The translations under genes were made by a program, and so were the position numbers. The notes under the pieces were generated by a model. The model was given only the letters and a program-made list of their open reading frames with translations. It ran no database searches and had not been told where the DNA came from. A stretch of 64,000 bases of DNA from Microvirga rosea (lineage in GTDB: Bacteria > Pseudomonadota > Alphaproteobacteria > Rhizobiales > Beijerinckiaceae): contig NZ_JAJDOP010000004.1 in the NCBI RefSeq assembly GCF_020595095.1, positions 248,001 to 312,000 on the forward strand, read 5' to 3'. This document shows, piece by piece, positions 53,874-63,518 of this stretch (its first letter is position 1; every line of letters begins with the position of its first letter).

Positions 53874-55541
53874 TTACGCGTGGGCCGCTGTTTGGATCTG
53901 AGGATCCTCATCAAATCGCCACTTGAGTCGCACGCCACCAGCTGCCGTCGTCTCAAGCGCGGGAATAGCGGAGAGAAGGCGCCGTGTGTAGAGATGCTGC
54001 GGGGCGTCAAAGATTCTATCCCGGTCTCCTTCCTCCACTATTCGCCCGTCCTGCATGACAATCACCCGATCTGCTACCTGTTCAACCACGCCAAGATCAT
54101 GACTGATGAAAAGGCAGGAGAAGCCATGGCGCTCCTGAAGGTCCGCAAAGAGATCTAACACCTGCGCTCTGACAGTTACGTCCAGTGCCGATACCGGCTC
54201 ATCAGCGATCACGAAGGCAGGCCGGCGGACAACTGCACGGGCGATCGCTACCCGCTGACGCTGCCCACCGGACAGTTCATGAGGATATCGATCCGCATAA
54301 GTCTCATTGAGACCAACCTCTCTCAGTACTTCATAAACGCGATCGGTCTTCTCTCGGCTGTTCATTTGAGGCATCTGACGCAAGGCCTCGCGTACAAGGG
54401 AGCCGATGGTCATTCTCGGGTCCAGGGAAGAATACGGATCCTGAAAGATCATCTGACAGTTGAGACGATAATCGTTCCAGCCCTGCGCTCCCGGCTTGAT
54501 TGACCGGCCGGCGTAACGGATCTCGCCGCCGGTGGGCTCGAGGAGACCTGCTATGGCGCGCCCGAGTGTCGTCTTGCCCGATCCAGAGCCGCCGACGAGA
54601 GCGACGACTTCCCGAGGTTCAATCGAAAGATCGATTCCATGCAGGGCTCGCTTGCCGGCTTCTTTGCGAAAGAAAGACTGACGGCCCTTATAATCGACCA
54701 CCAAGTTCCTCACTTCGACAATCGGACTCGTCGAAACAGGAATTTCCCGCGCCGGGAGCCGGCGCGGCATCGCGGCAAGGAGTTTTCTCGTATAGGGATG
54801 CTTCGGTTGGCGCAAAAGATCTTGAGTGGCGCCCTCTTCGACGATCTCTCCCTTGCACATCACAATGATGCGGTCGGTATAACGGGCAACCATGGAAAGG
54901 TCGTGACTGATCATGAGCACGGCGGTCCCGTGCGCCCGTGTCAGTTCGACCATGAGCTCCAGCACATCGCGCTGCACGACGGCGTCAAGCGCCGTCGTCG
55001 GTTCATCGGCAATCAGGAGGGCCGGCTGCAGCAGCATGACCGAAGCCAGCATGATGCGCTGTCGCATACCTCCTGAGAATTGATGCGGGTAAGTTCCGAG
55101 CGCACCTTCAGGATCCTTGATCCCGACCCGTCGCAACATATCCAGGATCAGCGTTCGGCGCTCGTCAGGACCGAGCTTGCGGTGCAGTGCCAACCCCTCG
55201 TCAAGCTGCCGCCCGATCAGCATCGACGGATTGAGAGATGTCATCGGCTCCTGAAACACCATCCCGATGTTTGCCCCTCGCAGTTGCCTCAACGCGGACG
55301 GGGAGAGTTGCGCAACGTCCTGTCCATTAAAGCGGATGGAACCGGATGTCCGACGGATGGCTGGAGGCTCCAAGCTCATGATAGCCCGAGCCGCAAGTGT
55401 CTTACCGCTGCCGGATTCACCGACGATTCCGACGATTTCGCCCCGAGCCATCGAGAAGCTGACGCCCTTGACGACTTCCAGGCCGCTTCTGGCGACTGCA
55501 AGTCTCAGGTTTTCGACACTGAGCAATTCGGTGCTGACCAT
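53874..55541 (-). CDS. Dipeptide-type ABC ATPase, fused DppD-DppF form
   Basis: This 555-residue protein carries two complete ATPase modules in one chain, as in YejF/GsiA. Module 1 has GESGSGKTLAARAIMSLEP, the signature SGGMRQRIMLASVM and LLIADEPTTALDA. Module 2 has [34 protein letters not shown] and FVIADEPVSALDV. Each is followed by the oligopeptide-type C-terminal stretch (KHPYTRKLLAAMP, QHLYTRRLLSAIP). The start is ATG 55541, just after the upstream permease stop. It powers the peptide-type importer of the same operon. Confidence 0.94.
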   Translation of the reverse strand: MVSTELLSVENLRLAVARSGLEVVKGVSFSMARGEIVGIVGESGSGKTLAARAIMSLEPPAIRRTSGSIRFNGQDVAQLSPSALRQLRGANIGMVFQEPMTSLNPSMLIGRQLDEGLALHRKLGPDERRTLILDMLRRVGIKDPEGALGTYPHQFSGGMRQRIMLASVMLLQPALLIADEPTTALDAVVQRDVLELMVELTRAHGTAVLMISHDLSMVARYTDRIIVMCKGEIVEEGATQDLLRQPKHPYTRKLLAAMPRRLPAREIPVSTSPIVEVRNLVVDYKGRQSFFRKEAGKRALHGIDLSIEPREVVALVGGSGSGKTTLGRAIAGLLEPTGGEIRYAGRSIKPGAQGWNDYRLNCQMIFQDPYSSLDPRMTIGSLVREALRQMPQMNSREKTDRVYEVLREVGLNETYADRYPHELSGGQRQRVAIARAVVRRPAFVIADEPVSALDVTVRAQVLDLFADLQERHGFSCLFISHDLGVVEQVADRVIVMQDGRIVEEGDRDRIFDAPQHLYTRRLLSAIPALETTAAGGVRLKWRFDEDPQIQTAAHA

Positions 55542-55542
55542 A

Positions 55543-56358
55543 TCACACCCCTCGCATGCGCGGATCGAGTTTGTCACGAAGAGCATCACCGAGGAGGTTA
55601 ATGCCAAGAAGCGTCAGAGAAATGCACAGGCCCGGGAAGACGCCAAGCCATACGGCCTGAGCAATGAATGATCGACTGCTTGCGAGCATGTTACCCCAAG
55701 TCGGAGCCGGCGGTGGAACACCGAGGCCCAGGAAGCTTAAAGCGCTCTCGGAAAGCAATACCCAACCGAACATGGACGTTGCGAGCACCGTAAGCGGTGC
55801 AATGCAATTCGGCAGAATATGACGTGCCATCGTAAAGACTTCGGAGTTCCCCATGACGCGGGATGCCTCCACGAACTCTTTCTCCCGCAAGGACAGAACC
55901 GCTCCTCGCACGACGCGTGCGACAGATGGGGTATAGGCGAGCCCCAACGCCAGAATGATACCGTACTTGTTGGCTCCAATGACAGCGAGAAGACCGAGAG
56001 CCAGCAGGATTCCCGGAAATGCCAGGAGCGCGTCATTGAAGGCCATGAGAATTCGATCGGTCCAGCCGCGAAGATAGCCGGTCAGAACTCCGACGACAGT
56101 TCCTGCTGTGATTGCAGCCGTAACGGTCAGAAGACTGATCCAGACGCTCGTGGCCGCGGCTGTCATCAGCCTGCTTAAAACATCCCGTCCGAACTCGTCC
56201 GTGCCGAGCCAATAGACAGGCCCAGGAGGCTGAAGACGCGCCGCAAAGTTGATCTTGAGCGGGTCGAACGGCGTCCAGATGGCGCCGAAGAGCGCGCAGA
56301 TGATAACAATGCCAATAATTGCGCCACCAAGAATGGCGTTAGGAGCCGGTAGTCTCAT
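55543..56358 (-). CDS. Dipeptide-type ABC permease, DppC-like
   Basis: This 271-residue inner-membrane permease has an N-terminal span (ILGGAIIGIVIICALFGAIW), the DppC block YWLGTDEFGRDVLSRLM and the EAA-type loop EFVEASRVMGNSEVFTMARH. It forms the channel with the DppB-like permease, whose stop it overlaps by four bases. Confidence 0.93.
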   Translation of the reverse strand: MRLPAPNAILGGAIIGIVIICALFGAIWTPFDPLKINFAARLQPPGPVYWLGTDEFGRDVLSRLMTAAATSVWISLLTVTAAITAGTVVGVLTGYLRGWTDRILMAFNDALLAFPGILLALGLLAVIGANKYGIILALGLAYTPSVARVVRGAVLSLREKEFVEASRVMGNSEVFTMARHILPNCIAPLTVLATSMFGWVLLSESALSFLGLGVPPPAPTWGNMLASSRSFIAQAVWLGVFPGLCISLTLLGINLLGDALRDKLDPRMRGV

Positions 56359-57299
56359 TCCGCCGTCACCCTTGGATCGAAGACAGGATAGAGAAGATCA
56401 ACAATGAGGTTCACGACCACATAGACGAACGCAACGAAGAGCAAGCATCCCTGGATGACGGGATAATCTCTTGCGAAGATCGAATCGACGAGAAGCCGTC
56501 CGAGGCCAGGGATCGTGAACACAGTCTCGACGACCGCGATACCGCCGAGCAGGTTACCGAGAACGAGGCCGATCAGTGTCCATGTGGGACCGAACGCATT
56601 TTTAAAGGCGTGCCGCCACAGGACGGCACTCTCCGACAGACCCTTTGCCCGCGCATGCGTGATGTAGTCGAGACGGAGGACTTCCAAAGTGCTCGCCCTA
56701 GCCATTCGAATCAGGACGCCCATTTCGTGTAGAAACAGAGTCATCACGGGCATGATGATGTAGAGGAGAGCTGCGGTCGGGTTCTCCCGGAAGGACACGT
56801 ACCCGACGACAGGAAGCCATTCGAGCCTTAGTCCGAAGAACAACAGAAGAAGAAGTCCAAGCCAGAAGGTCGGGATGGATAGAAGGACCGTGGCGGAACC
56901 CACGAGCGCGAGATCGAGAGTGCTGTTCTGCCTCCAGGCCGCGATCACTCCCGCCGGTACGGCGATTATGCTTGCAATGAACACGGCGATCAGAACGATT
57001 CTCGCGCTGATCCAGAAACGATCGAGAACCAGTGGCAGCACCGGTTGGCTCGATGTAATCGAGTTCCCGAGATCACCACGCAGAACATTTCCAAACCAGA
57101 TGAAGAACTGTACGGGGAGGCTCTGGTCCAGTCCCAACCGTTTCTGCAAATCGGCAAGACTTGCAGGATCAGCGAGGTCGCCAAGCATGAGAGATGCAGG
57201 ATCTCCCGGGATGAGGCGGATCAAGACGAAAACTGACACCGCCATGATCAGCAGAGTTGGGACGGCCATGAGAATCCGTCTGAGTGCGAAGCGCAGCAT
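56355..57299 (-). CDS. Dipeptide-type ABC permease, DppB-like
   Basis: This 314-residue inner-membrane permease begins MLRFALRRILMAVPTLLIMA, with the long periplasmic loop and PGDPASLMLG block of DppB proteins. It also has the EAA-type loop DYITHARAKGLSESAVLWRH and ends in the VVNLIVDLLYPVFDPRV block. It follows the binding protein gene by 26 bases. Confidence 0.94.
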   Translation of the reverse strand: MLRFALRRILMAVPTLLIMAVSVFVLIRLIPGDPASLMLGDLADPASLADLQKRLGLDQSLPVQFFIWFGNVLRGDLGNSITSSQPVLPLVLDRFWISARIVLIAVFIASIIAVPAGVIAAWRQNSTLDLALVGSATVLLSIPTFWLGLLLLLFFGLRLEWLPVVGYVSFRENPTAALLYIIMPVMTLFLHEMGVLIRMARASTLEVLRLDYITHARAKGLSESAVLWRHAFKNAFGPTWTLIGLVLGNLLGGIAVVETVFTIPGLGRLLVDSIFARDYPVIQGCLLFVAFVYVVVNLIVDLLYPVFDPRVTAE

Positions 57300-57325
57300 G
57301 GCCGTCCTCCTTCCTCGTCAGCTGA

Positions 57326-58873
57326 TCAGTTTGCTACGATCCGTGCGCCCCAGACGCGCGGTTTACCTTCCCAAGGATCGGCGCCTTCCACACGCTTGGT
57401 GTGAGCCCATGCCTCCTGGCCATTGGCAAAGATGATCAGAGGCGTAGTTTCCAGCTGCAGCTTGTGGAGTTCGTCAAAGATCTTCTGGCGCTCGGCCTCA
57501 TCGGAAATGGTGGACGCCTTCTCGATCAGGGCCTGCGCTTGCGCTTCGTCCCAGACCTTGCGCGGTTGCTTGTCTTTCGGGCCGGCGAATTGCTCATAGC
57601 TGAGAGCCGGATCCAACCGTGCGGAATACGAGAAGGACATCATCTGATAGTTGCCCTTGTTATAGCGATCGAGCTGGGTGGCCCATTCAAGAACTTCGAT
57701 TTCCGCGTTGATTCCGACAGCTTGCATCATGGCTTGAGCGATGACGGCCGCATTGAAGCTGGGTACGTGAACGCGCTTATTGGCGATGATTTTGATTGGC
57801 TCACCTTTGTACCCAGCGTCCTTCAGCAGTTTCTGGGCCTTCGCGGGGTCGTAGACATAACCCTGACGCTGAGCCTCATCATAATAAGCTGATGTTATGG
57901 CCACCGCCGAGTTGTTGGGCTTTCCGTTTCCATTGGATACCGCAGCAACGAGTTGCGGGATATCAAGAGAGGCCGCAATCGCTTGGCGAAGCTTCACGTT
58001 CCCGAGTAAAGGATCGCGGGTTTGGAAAAGGAAGGTATGCTTGGTCGCCGACGGATAGAGACCGACCGCGACATTCTTCGCTTTGGAGAGTTCCGGCACA
58101 TCCGAATCCAGAACCTGCGCAACATCGACGGCCCCTGACACAAGTGCGGCCTTGACGGTAGAGGCGTCGGGTACGACCAGGAACTTGACCTCCGGAACAA
58201 CTGCGCGCTTCGCGCCCACAAGACCGTCCGGCTTGTCGCCGGACGGCGACTGGTAGTCGTCAAACCGTGTCAGTATGACGTACTCGCCTCGCCGCCACTC
58301 GGCATATTTGAACGGGCCGGTTCCGATAGGTTTGTCCCACGTGCCGTCTTCCTTAACGGAGCTCTTATGGATGATTGCCGTCATCCCACAATCAGTTCTT
58401 GCGAGGGAGTCAAGGAAAAGAGCGCTTGGGTGATCGAGCGTCATCGTCACCGTGCCGGCGTCAGGAGCTTCCACCTTTTCGACCTTCAATCCTGAATGTC
58501 CGTCGAAGTCAGAGCGGCAGCGCCAGTCCGTTTTAGGATCCATGTACCGGTTCCAGCTCCACACGACATCTGCAGAGCTCAATTCCGCGCCATTATGGAA
58601 TTTGACGCCTTTGCGAAGCCGGAACGTGTAGGTCTTCCCGTCAGAGGACAGCTGAACGGATTCGGCAAGCAAAGGGGCAACGGTTCCGTTTTCACGGTAT
58701 CCGACGAGCCCCTCCACCATATGCAGGACGACCGCATCGGTATTGTCGTCCCGATTGACACCAGGATTGGTGCTTCGGATATCTGCGTTCAGCGCAACGG
58801 TTACCGTCTGCGCGGCCGCAGGAACAGCGGTGAAGAGCACTGCTCCAAGAGCGGATACGGTCGTTTTATTCAT
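57326..58873 (-). CDS. ABC substrate-binding protein, family 5 (peptide type), copy 1
   Basis: This periplasmic receptor of 515 residues has a signal peptide (TTVSALGAVLFTAVPAAAQ). It opens with TVALNADIRSTNPGVNRDDN and contains FRLRKGVKFHNGAELSSADV, the hallmark of the family. It is closely similar to the protein at 60666-62234 through the whole length, for example DPKTDWRCRSDFDG versus DPKTEWRCLAEFDG, so the two are paralogues by duplication. The substrate may be a peptide or N-acyl amine, given the hydrolases nearby. The start is ATG 58873 with GGGGA eight bases upstream. Confidence 0.93.
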   Translation of the reverse strand: MNKTTVSALGAVLFTAVPAAAQTVTVALNADIRSTNPGVNRDDNTDAVVLHMVEGLVGYRENGTVAPLLAESVQLSSDGKTYTFRLRKGVKFHNGAELSSADVVWSWNRYMDPKTDWRCRSDFDGHSGLKVEKVEAPDAGTVTMTLDHPSALFLDSLARTDCGMTAIIHKSSVKEDGTWDKPIGTGPFKYAEWRRGEYVILTRFDDYQSPSGDKPDGLVGAKRAVVPEVKFLVVPDASTVKAALVSGAVDVAQVLDSDVPELSKAKNVAVGLYPSATKHTFLFQTRDPLLGNVKLRQAIAASLDIPQLVAAVSNGNGKPNNSAVAITSAYYDEAQRQGYVYDPAKAQKLLKDAGYKGEPIKIIANKRVHVPSFNAAVIAQAMMQAVGINAEIEVLEWATQLDRYNKGNYQMMSFSYSARLDPALSYEQFAGPKDKQPRKVWDEAQAQALIEKASTISDEAERQKIFDELHKLQLETTPLIIFANGQEAWAHTKRVEGADPWEGKPRVWGARIVAN

Positions 58874-58889
58874 GGCTCTGATCCCCAGC

Positions 58890-59768
58890 CTAGTCATTTT
58901 TGTTGGAACGCCGGTCCTTCAGGACCGCGGCGAAGAAATCTTGCACGTTCTCAACCACTCGCATTCCGTCGTGTGGCACATTCGGCACGAGATCAAAGCG
59001 GACCTGGATACCTTCGGCCTCGAATGAACGCCGGAGACTGTCAAGTCGCTCAGGTCGGGTTTGCCCGGCATCATTTGCTCCGGGCATCCAGTTTCTTCCA
59101 CCTTCGCGGTGCGTGATTTCCCAGGTTTCGAGATCAGCTGCACCGACAACCATTTGCACGGGAACACGTCCCATAGCCTTAATGTCGATGTCGCGTCCAA
59201 AGCGCTCCTTCACATTGCGGATCCCGACCCACCAGTCCCGTGTGGGATCAAGGAGCGTGACTGAGCCGGGAGCACCGATAGACGCTGCCCATAGACGCTC
59301 CGGGTGCAGCATAAGGAACCGGTGCGTAAAGTGCCCTCCCCCGGAAAATCCAAAGAGAGCGAAGCGGTCTGCTTGAAGACTGTAGCGTTCCCTGACCTCG
59401 TCAACGATCGACAGGAGCACCTCGTCATAGCGGATATCGGCTTCCTTGATGTACTTGAAGCCGTCGCGATTTCCGTCTCCCAGAACGCCGACCGGAAACA
59501 GCGGGCACAAGATGATGCAATTATTCCAACGCCCGAATTCCGCGAAAGCATCGCGGTATTCCGTGAAAGCGCGCCCCGTCCCGTGCATTGCAACAATGAG
59601 ATCCGGGGCGTCGTCCTGATCGAGCGTGCGTGGCACGTACAGGCAGTAGGAGAACCGCGGATCGGCCTTGCTCGCAAAGACAGTGGAATGGCCGAGATCG
59701 TAGATTTGACGGCCCCGGTCCTTGGTGCCGGGCTCGTTTTTAAGGGGTGATGTAGCGGCAAGATCCAT
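58890..59768 (-). CDS. Alpha/beta-hydrolase, PHB depolymerase/esterase-like
   Basis: This 292-residue protein has the nucleophile elbow GFSGGGHFTHRFL, an oxyanion block PDLIVAMHGTGRAFTEYRD, and a C-terminal histidine block PNVPHDGMRVVENVQDFFAA. It has no signal peptide, so it should work in the cytosol. The first gene of the operon, it lies 16 bases before the binding protein gene. It may hydrolyse an ester or amide in the imported compound. The reaction is not determined. Confidence 0.83.
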   Translation of the reverse strand: MDLAATSPLKNEPGTKDRGRQIYDLGHSTVFASKADPRFSYCLYVPRTLDQDDAPDLIVAMHGTGRAFTEYRDAFAEFGRWNNCIILCPLFPVGVLGDGNRDGFKYIKEADIRYDEVLLSIVDEVRERYSLQADRFALFGFSGGGHFTHRFLMLHPERLWAASIGAPGSVTLLDPTRDWWVGIRNVKERFGRDIDIKAMGRVPVQMVVGAADLETWEITHREGGRNWMPGANDAGQTRPERLDSLRRSFEAEGIQVRFDLVPNVPHDGMRVVENVQDFFAAVLKDRRSNKND

Positions 59769-59857
59769 AGGGCGATCTCATTTGGTTCAAAAATTGGCGC
59801 CAAAATGTTTGCATCTATAACCGAGGTTGGCAATAAGGGTTTTTGAAATTTTCGCAG

Positions 59858-59878
59858 AAGTTTCGGTTTGAGAAACTT
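59858..59878. promoter_or_regulatory. Inverted repeat between esterase operon and GntR gene
   Basis: AAGTTTC and GAAACTT are separated by GGTTTGA. The repeat lies in the divergent region 90 bases before the esterase start and about 100 bases before the GntR start. It is a good candidate operator for the neighbouring GntR regulator. Confidence 0.5.
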
Positions 59879-59975
59879 TGTGTCCTTTATCGTCGCCGCC
59901 CGAAGTGGATTGCTTAGGATTCTCAATCCCGTATGAAGTGCGTTCCGGCTGCTCTCCCGAGGTATCCTCACCACA

Positions 59976-60641
59976 ATGACCAGCAAAACCGATCCTGTCT
60001 CCGAAAGCCTCGTCGATATGATGGCGCGAGATATCCAGGCCGGAGTTTTTACGCCTGGCACTTGGCTCAAGCAGATTGACCTCGAAAAGCGATACAGCGC
60101 TACCCGGATGGACGTTCGTCGGGCCCTTGATCAACTGGCTCTGAAGCGGCTGGTCCGTCACGTTCCCAACAAAGGCTATCATGTCCATGCGCTCGACGAC
60201 CGTCAGGCGAGCGAGATTCGCGATGTCCGTGTCATCCTGGAGACGGCGGCAGTGGACAGTATGATTGACAACATTCGGGATACGGACCTTGAAGACCTCC
60301 GCAAGCTCGCAACGCGTTTCAATGATCTGATTTTGACGGGTACAATCTTGGAGCAATACGAAGCCAATATCGCTTTCCACATGCGCCTCCTGACCCTGTG
60401 CCCCAATCAGGAACTGGTCAACGTCGTTACGGAATTGCGCGGCCGCGGCCCGTCGGCACCTGCATCGCAATGGAAGACCCGGGCCCGTGTAGAGCAGTCC
60501 GGACGCGAGCATCTCATGATGATTGATGCGCTCGAGGCTCGAGATGCTTCTGCGCTCAGGCGCATCTTAACGGCTCACATCCGACAAACCGCTCTTGCAG
60601 AAAGCCTGGAAGTTCAGCCGTCTCAACGAAAGAGCGGCTGA
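59976..60641 (+). CDS. GntR-family regulator, FCD subgroup
   Basis: This 221-residue regulator has a winged helix (residues about 8-78: ESLVDMMARDIQAGVFTPGT, RYSATRMDVRRALDQLALKR, HVPNKGYHVHALDD). A helical FCD-type ligand domain follows with NIAFHMRLLTLCPNQELVNV and GREHLMMIDALEARDASALR. It is divergent from the esterase/ABC operon and lies between the two paralogous binding protein genes, so it is probably their regulator. Confidence 0.9.
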   Translation: MTSKTDPVSESLVDMMARDIQAGVFTPGTWLKQIDLEKRYSATRMDVRRALDQLALKRLVRHVPNKGYHVHALDDRQASEIRDVRVILETAAVDSMIDNIRDTDLEDLRKLATRFNDLILTGTILEQYEANIAFHMRLLTLCPNQELVNVVTELRGRGPSAPASQWKTRARVEQSGREHLMMIDALEARDASALRRILTAHIRQTALAESLEVQPSQRKSG

Positions 60642-60665
60642 ACCGAGCTTTACAGCGAACGGATC

Positions 60666-62234
60666 TCAGTTCGTGATCCGAACTTCCCAGGCGCGGGGTT
60701 TCGAAAGCACCGATGCAGTGTATCCCTGCACATTCTTTCGAAAGGCACTCGCTTCCACGCCATTGTAGAGCATGACGAAGGGCACTTCGTTCAGGAACCG
60801 ACGGTGAAGTTCATCAAAGATCTTCTGACGCTCTTCCTTGCCCGATGTGACCATAGACTTTTCCAGCAATGACTGCGCCTCGGGGTTATCCCAAACCTTG
60901 CGGGGCTGCTTATCCTTCGGGCCCATGACGGATTCGTAGCTCAACGACGGGTCGAGCCTCGCCGAATAGGGAAAAGCCATCATCTGATAGTTGCCCTTAT
61001 TGTAGCGATCGAGCTGGGTCCCCCATTCCAAGACCTCCAGATTCGCATTGATACCGGCCGCCTGGAGCATCGCCTGTATAATGACGGAGGACGCAAAGGT
61101 CTGCGGGTAGCGCTTGTTTGTCAGAATGACGATCGGCTCGCCCTTGTAGCCCGCTTCCTGAAGCAGCTTCTTTGCAGCGTCGGGATCATACTTATAGCCC
61201 TGATCGTGAGCCGCCGAATGGTATGAAGAACTCAATGGGACAACCGAGTTGTTATGCTTTGCCAATCCTTCGGTCACCGCTTGGGCGATTTGCGGCGTAT
61301 CGAGCGCCGCCGCGATAGCCTGCCGCAACTTCACATTGGAGAGCAACGGATCGCGTGTTTGGATCAACAACGTGCTCAGCCCCATGTTCTGCGCAATGGA
61401 GAGCCCGAGATTGGCGTTACCCTTGATTTCCTTGACATCCGCATTGGCGATATCCGGCACGACGTCCACATCACCCCGCAACAGAGCTGCTTTCGCCGAT
61501 GCGTTATCGGGAATGACGAGGAAGCGAACTTCATCCACGAGCGGCCGCTTGGAGCCGGCGTAGCCGTCGGACTTGCCCTCGCGAGGATTTGCGTATCCGT
61601 CAAACTTCGAGAGCTTGACGAACTCGCCGCGACGCCACTCCTCGAACTTGAAAGGTCCGGTTCCGATCGGCTTACCCCAGGTTCCATCAGCTTTTACTGA
61701 GTCCTTGTGGACAATCCCGGTCATAGCGCAATCGGTTCGCGCCAATGTCGCCAGGAAAAGCGCATCGGGCTTCGTCAGGCGGAAAACAACGGTCTGCGGA
61801 TCAGGCGTCTCAACCGCTTCGACCTGCGAACGCCCGCGACCGTCGAACTCAGCCAAGCAACGCCACTCGGTCTTTGGATCCAGATAACGCTTCCAGTTCC
61901 AAGCCACATCTTCTGCGGTAAGGTTGGAGCCGTTATGGAATTTTACACCTTTGCGCAGCTTGAAACTATATGAACGGCCGTCTTCCGATATTGTGAAGGA
62001 CTCGGCGAGCAGAGGCTGAATGCTGGCATTCTCGCCATATGCGACAAGCCCCTCAACGACATGCAGAACAACCGCATCTGTATTGTCATCTCGGTTTACG
62101 CCCGGATTTGTACCGCGAATATCCGCATTGAGCGCTATGCGTAGCGTTGGTTGCTGGGCATAGGCGGGAAGTGCAGATACGCCCAGCAGGCCTGTAAAGC
62201 ATCCGGCCAGAAGGAGCCTTGCCTTCGATCTCAT
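60666..62234 (-). CDS. ABC substrate-binding protein, family 5 (peptide type), copy 2
   Basis: This periplasmic receptor of 522 residues starts at ATG 62234, six bases after GGAGG. It has a signal peptide (LLLAGCFTGLLGVSALPAYA). The mature part mirrors copy 1 from LRIALNADIRGTNPGVNRDD onward, including FKLRKGVKFHNGSNLTAEDV and the RKVWDNPEAQSLLEKS end region. No permease accompanies it, so it probably uses the DppBC channel encoded 5 kb away with a different or overlapping substrate range. It follows the C45 hydrolase gene by 65 bases on the same strand. Confidence 0.92.
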   Translation of the reverse strand: MRSKARLLLAGCFTGLLGVSALPAYAQQPTLRIALNADIRGTNPGVNRDDNTDAVVLHVVEGLVAYGENASIQPLLAESFTISEDGRSYSFKLRKGVKFHNGSNLTAEDVAWNWKRYLDPKTEWRCLAEFDGRGRSQVEAVETPDPQTVVFRLTKPDALFLATLARTDCAMTGIVHKDSVKADGTWGKPIGTGPFKFEEWRRGEFVKLSKFDGYANPREGKSDGYAGSKRPLVDEVRFLVIPDNASAKAALLRGDVDVVPDIANADVKEIKGNANLGLSIAQNMGLSTLLIQTRDPLLSNVKLRQAIAAALDTPQIAQAVTEGLAKHNNSVVPLSSSYHSAAHDQGYKYDPDAAKKLLQEAGYKGEPIVILTNKRYPQTFASSVIIQAMLQAAGINANLEVLEWGTQLDRYNKGNYQMMAFPYSARLDPSLSYESVMGPKDKQPRKVWDNPEAQSLLEKSMVTSGKEERQKIFDELHRRFLNEVPFVMLYNGVEASAFRKNVQGYTASVLSKPRAWEVRITN

Positions 62235-62299
62235 TGTCGTCCTCCAGAAATATTGATGTTCCTGCTCTGTTATCATTGCCGACAGCTGTTGATCGCTGC

Positions 62300-63478
62300 T
62301 TAGGCGGTCTTTGCGAGCGACGCGACCTGTGCCGGTGACGCCTGAACTTGGTTGGATGGAATTTGAACTTCCATATCGAGTTTGTACGTTGAGAAATTCT
62401 GGTTGAGCGCAGGAAGCATCGCAACTTCCATGATGCCGAGCATGGGCTCCATCACGATCATTGCAACCGTTGCGCTCAGATTGTTGCTAAGGTTCTTGCG
62501 TGGCGGACGGCAGACGGACCACGGCGCCTCGAAGTCGTCAAACAGCGCGTCCTTCACGGTCTGCCTGGTGATGCTGCCGAGATGTGGCTCGAGAAGAGCG
62601 CGGACCCGCAAATCCCGATAGAGACTGTCGGGCGTATTTTCGATGCCTGTATCCTTCAGCTTGGACAAGGCAACAGGGCTTTGAAAATGATTGGCGTGAA
62701 CAATGAGGCCGCGCTCGGGATGAACTTGAAATGTTTCATCCGGCGCACACTCGAAATCAATCGCGATGCCGTTGGCTTGGCTGACGATCATGTTGTTGGC
62801 GGCAGACTTGGGCGTGACGTAAACCGCCCGCATGGACGCTGCGACCTGCCGTTGTTCGAGTACCTTACGGCGGATGAGAGCGAGCGGAACACCAAGACGG
62901 CGATAATCACGATCGGTCTCAAGATAATTTGCCGTGATCGCGATGCCCGCGGCATTGAAGCCAGAGCGCCCAAGAGCGCCAGCCTCGGTAAATGTCAAAA
63001 TGTCAGGACCGTCTTCACGCTTGATCTTGAGGACGACGGCAGTTTCTGCGCACTCCACTTTCCAGTCCCAGTTCTGCGCGTGAATCAGGCGCCCATCCCG
63101 TGTCGTCTCCGGCAGTGCCACCACACCGGTGCAGCCATCCGGATCGTCATCAGGGATGTTGCGCTCCTCGGCGGGCCGCTGAGCGAGTTTCAGGATCTCC
63201 GTACGGGCGTTCAAAAGCACAACGGATTCGAAGGGAACCCCGGCTCCCTCGGCGATTCCCCGCATTTCCTCAAGATAAGTGGGATCGAAACGGTCAATCG
63301 TCGGCTCGAAATGCTTGACGAGGGCCACGATCCCTTCCGCCGTCAAATTGTTGCGGCCAAGCTGGTCCGAGTAATGCTCGATTCCCAGACGGACCCGGCC
63401 CGTAGCCTGCTCCCCGTACTGGCGCCCCCGCTCACGGGGACTTCCGGATACTTCAATGAGCGGGCAGGATGCGGTCAT
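62300..63478 (-). CDS. C45-family autoproteolytic acyltransferase/hydrolase
   Basis: This 392-residue Ntn-hydrolase-like protein resembles acyl-coenzyme A:6-aminopenicillanic acid acyltransferase. Members cut themselves before a cysteine, which then is the nucleophile: here Cys116 in DDPDGCTGVVALPE. RLIHAQNWDWKVECAETAVV and GRSGFNAAGIAITANYLETD are the family blocks after it. Bacterial relatives hydrolyse N-acyl amides or peptide-like bonds. The start is ATG 63478 with GGAGAGG six bases upstream. It precedes binding protein copy 2 in one transcript and is divergent from a GntR gene. Confidence 0.88.
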   Translation of the reverse strand: MTASCPLIEVSGSPRERGRQYGEQATGRVRLGIEHYSDQLGRNNLTAEGIVALVKHFEPTIDRFDPTYLEEMRGIAEGAGVPFESVVLLNARTEILKLAQRPAEERNIPDDDPDGCTGVVALPETTRDGRLIHAQNWDWKVECAETAVVLKIKREDGPDILTFTEAGALGRSGFNAAGIAITANYLETDRDYRRLGVPLALIRRKVLEQRQVAASMRAVYVTPKSAANNMIVSQANGIAIDFECAPDETFQVHPERGLIVHANHFQSPVALSKLKDTGIENTPDSLYRDLRVRALLEPHLGSITRQTVKDALFDDFEAPWSVCRPPRKNLSNNLSATVAMIVMEPMLGIMEVAMLPALNQNFSTYKLDMEVQIPSNQVQASPAQVASLAKTA

Positions 63479-63518
63479 CGGCGGCCTCTCCAACAGGGCT
63501 GGCGTTTCTGATGGATCT

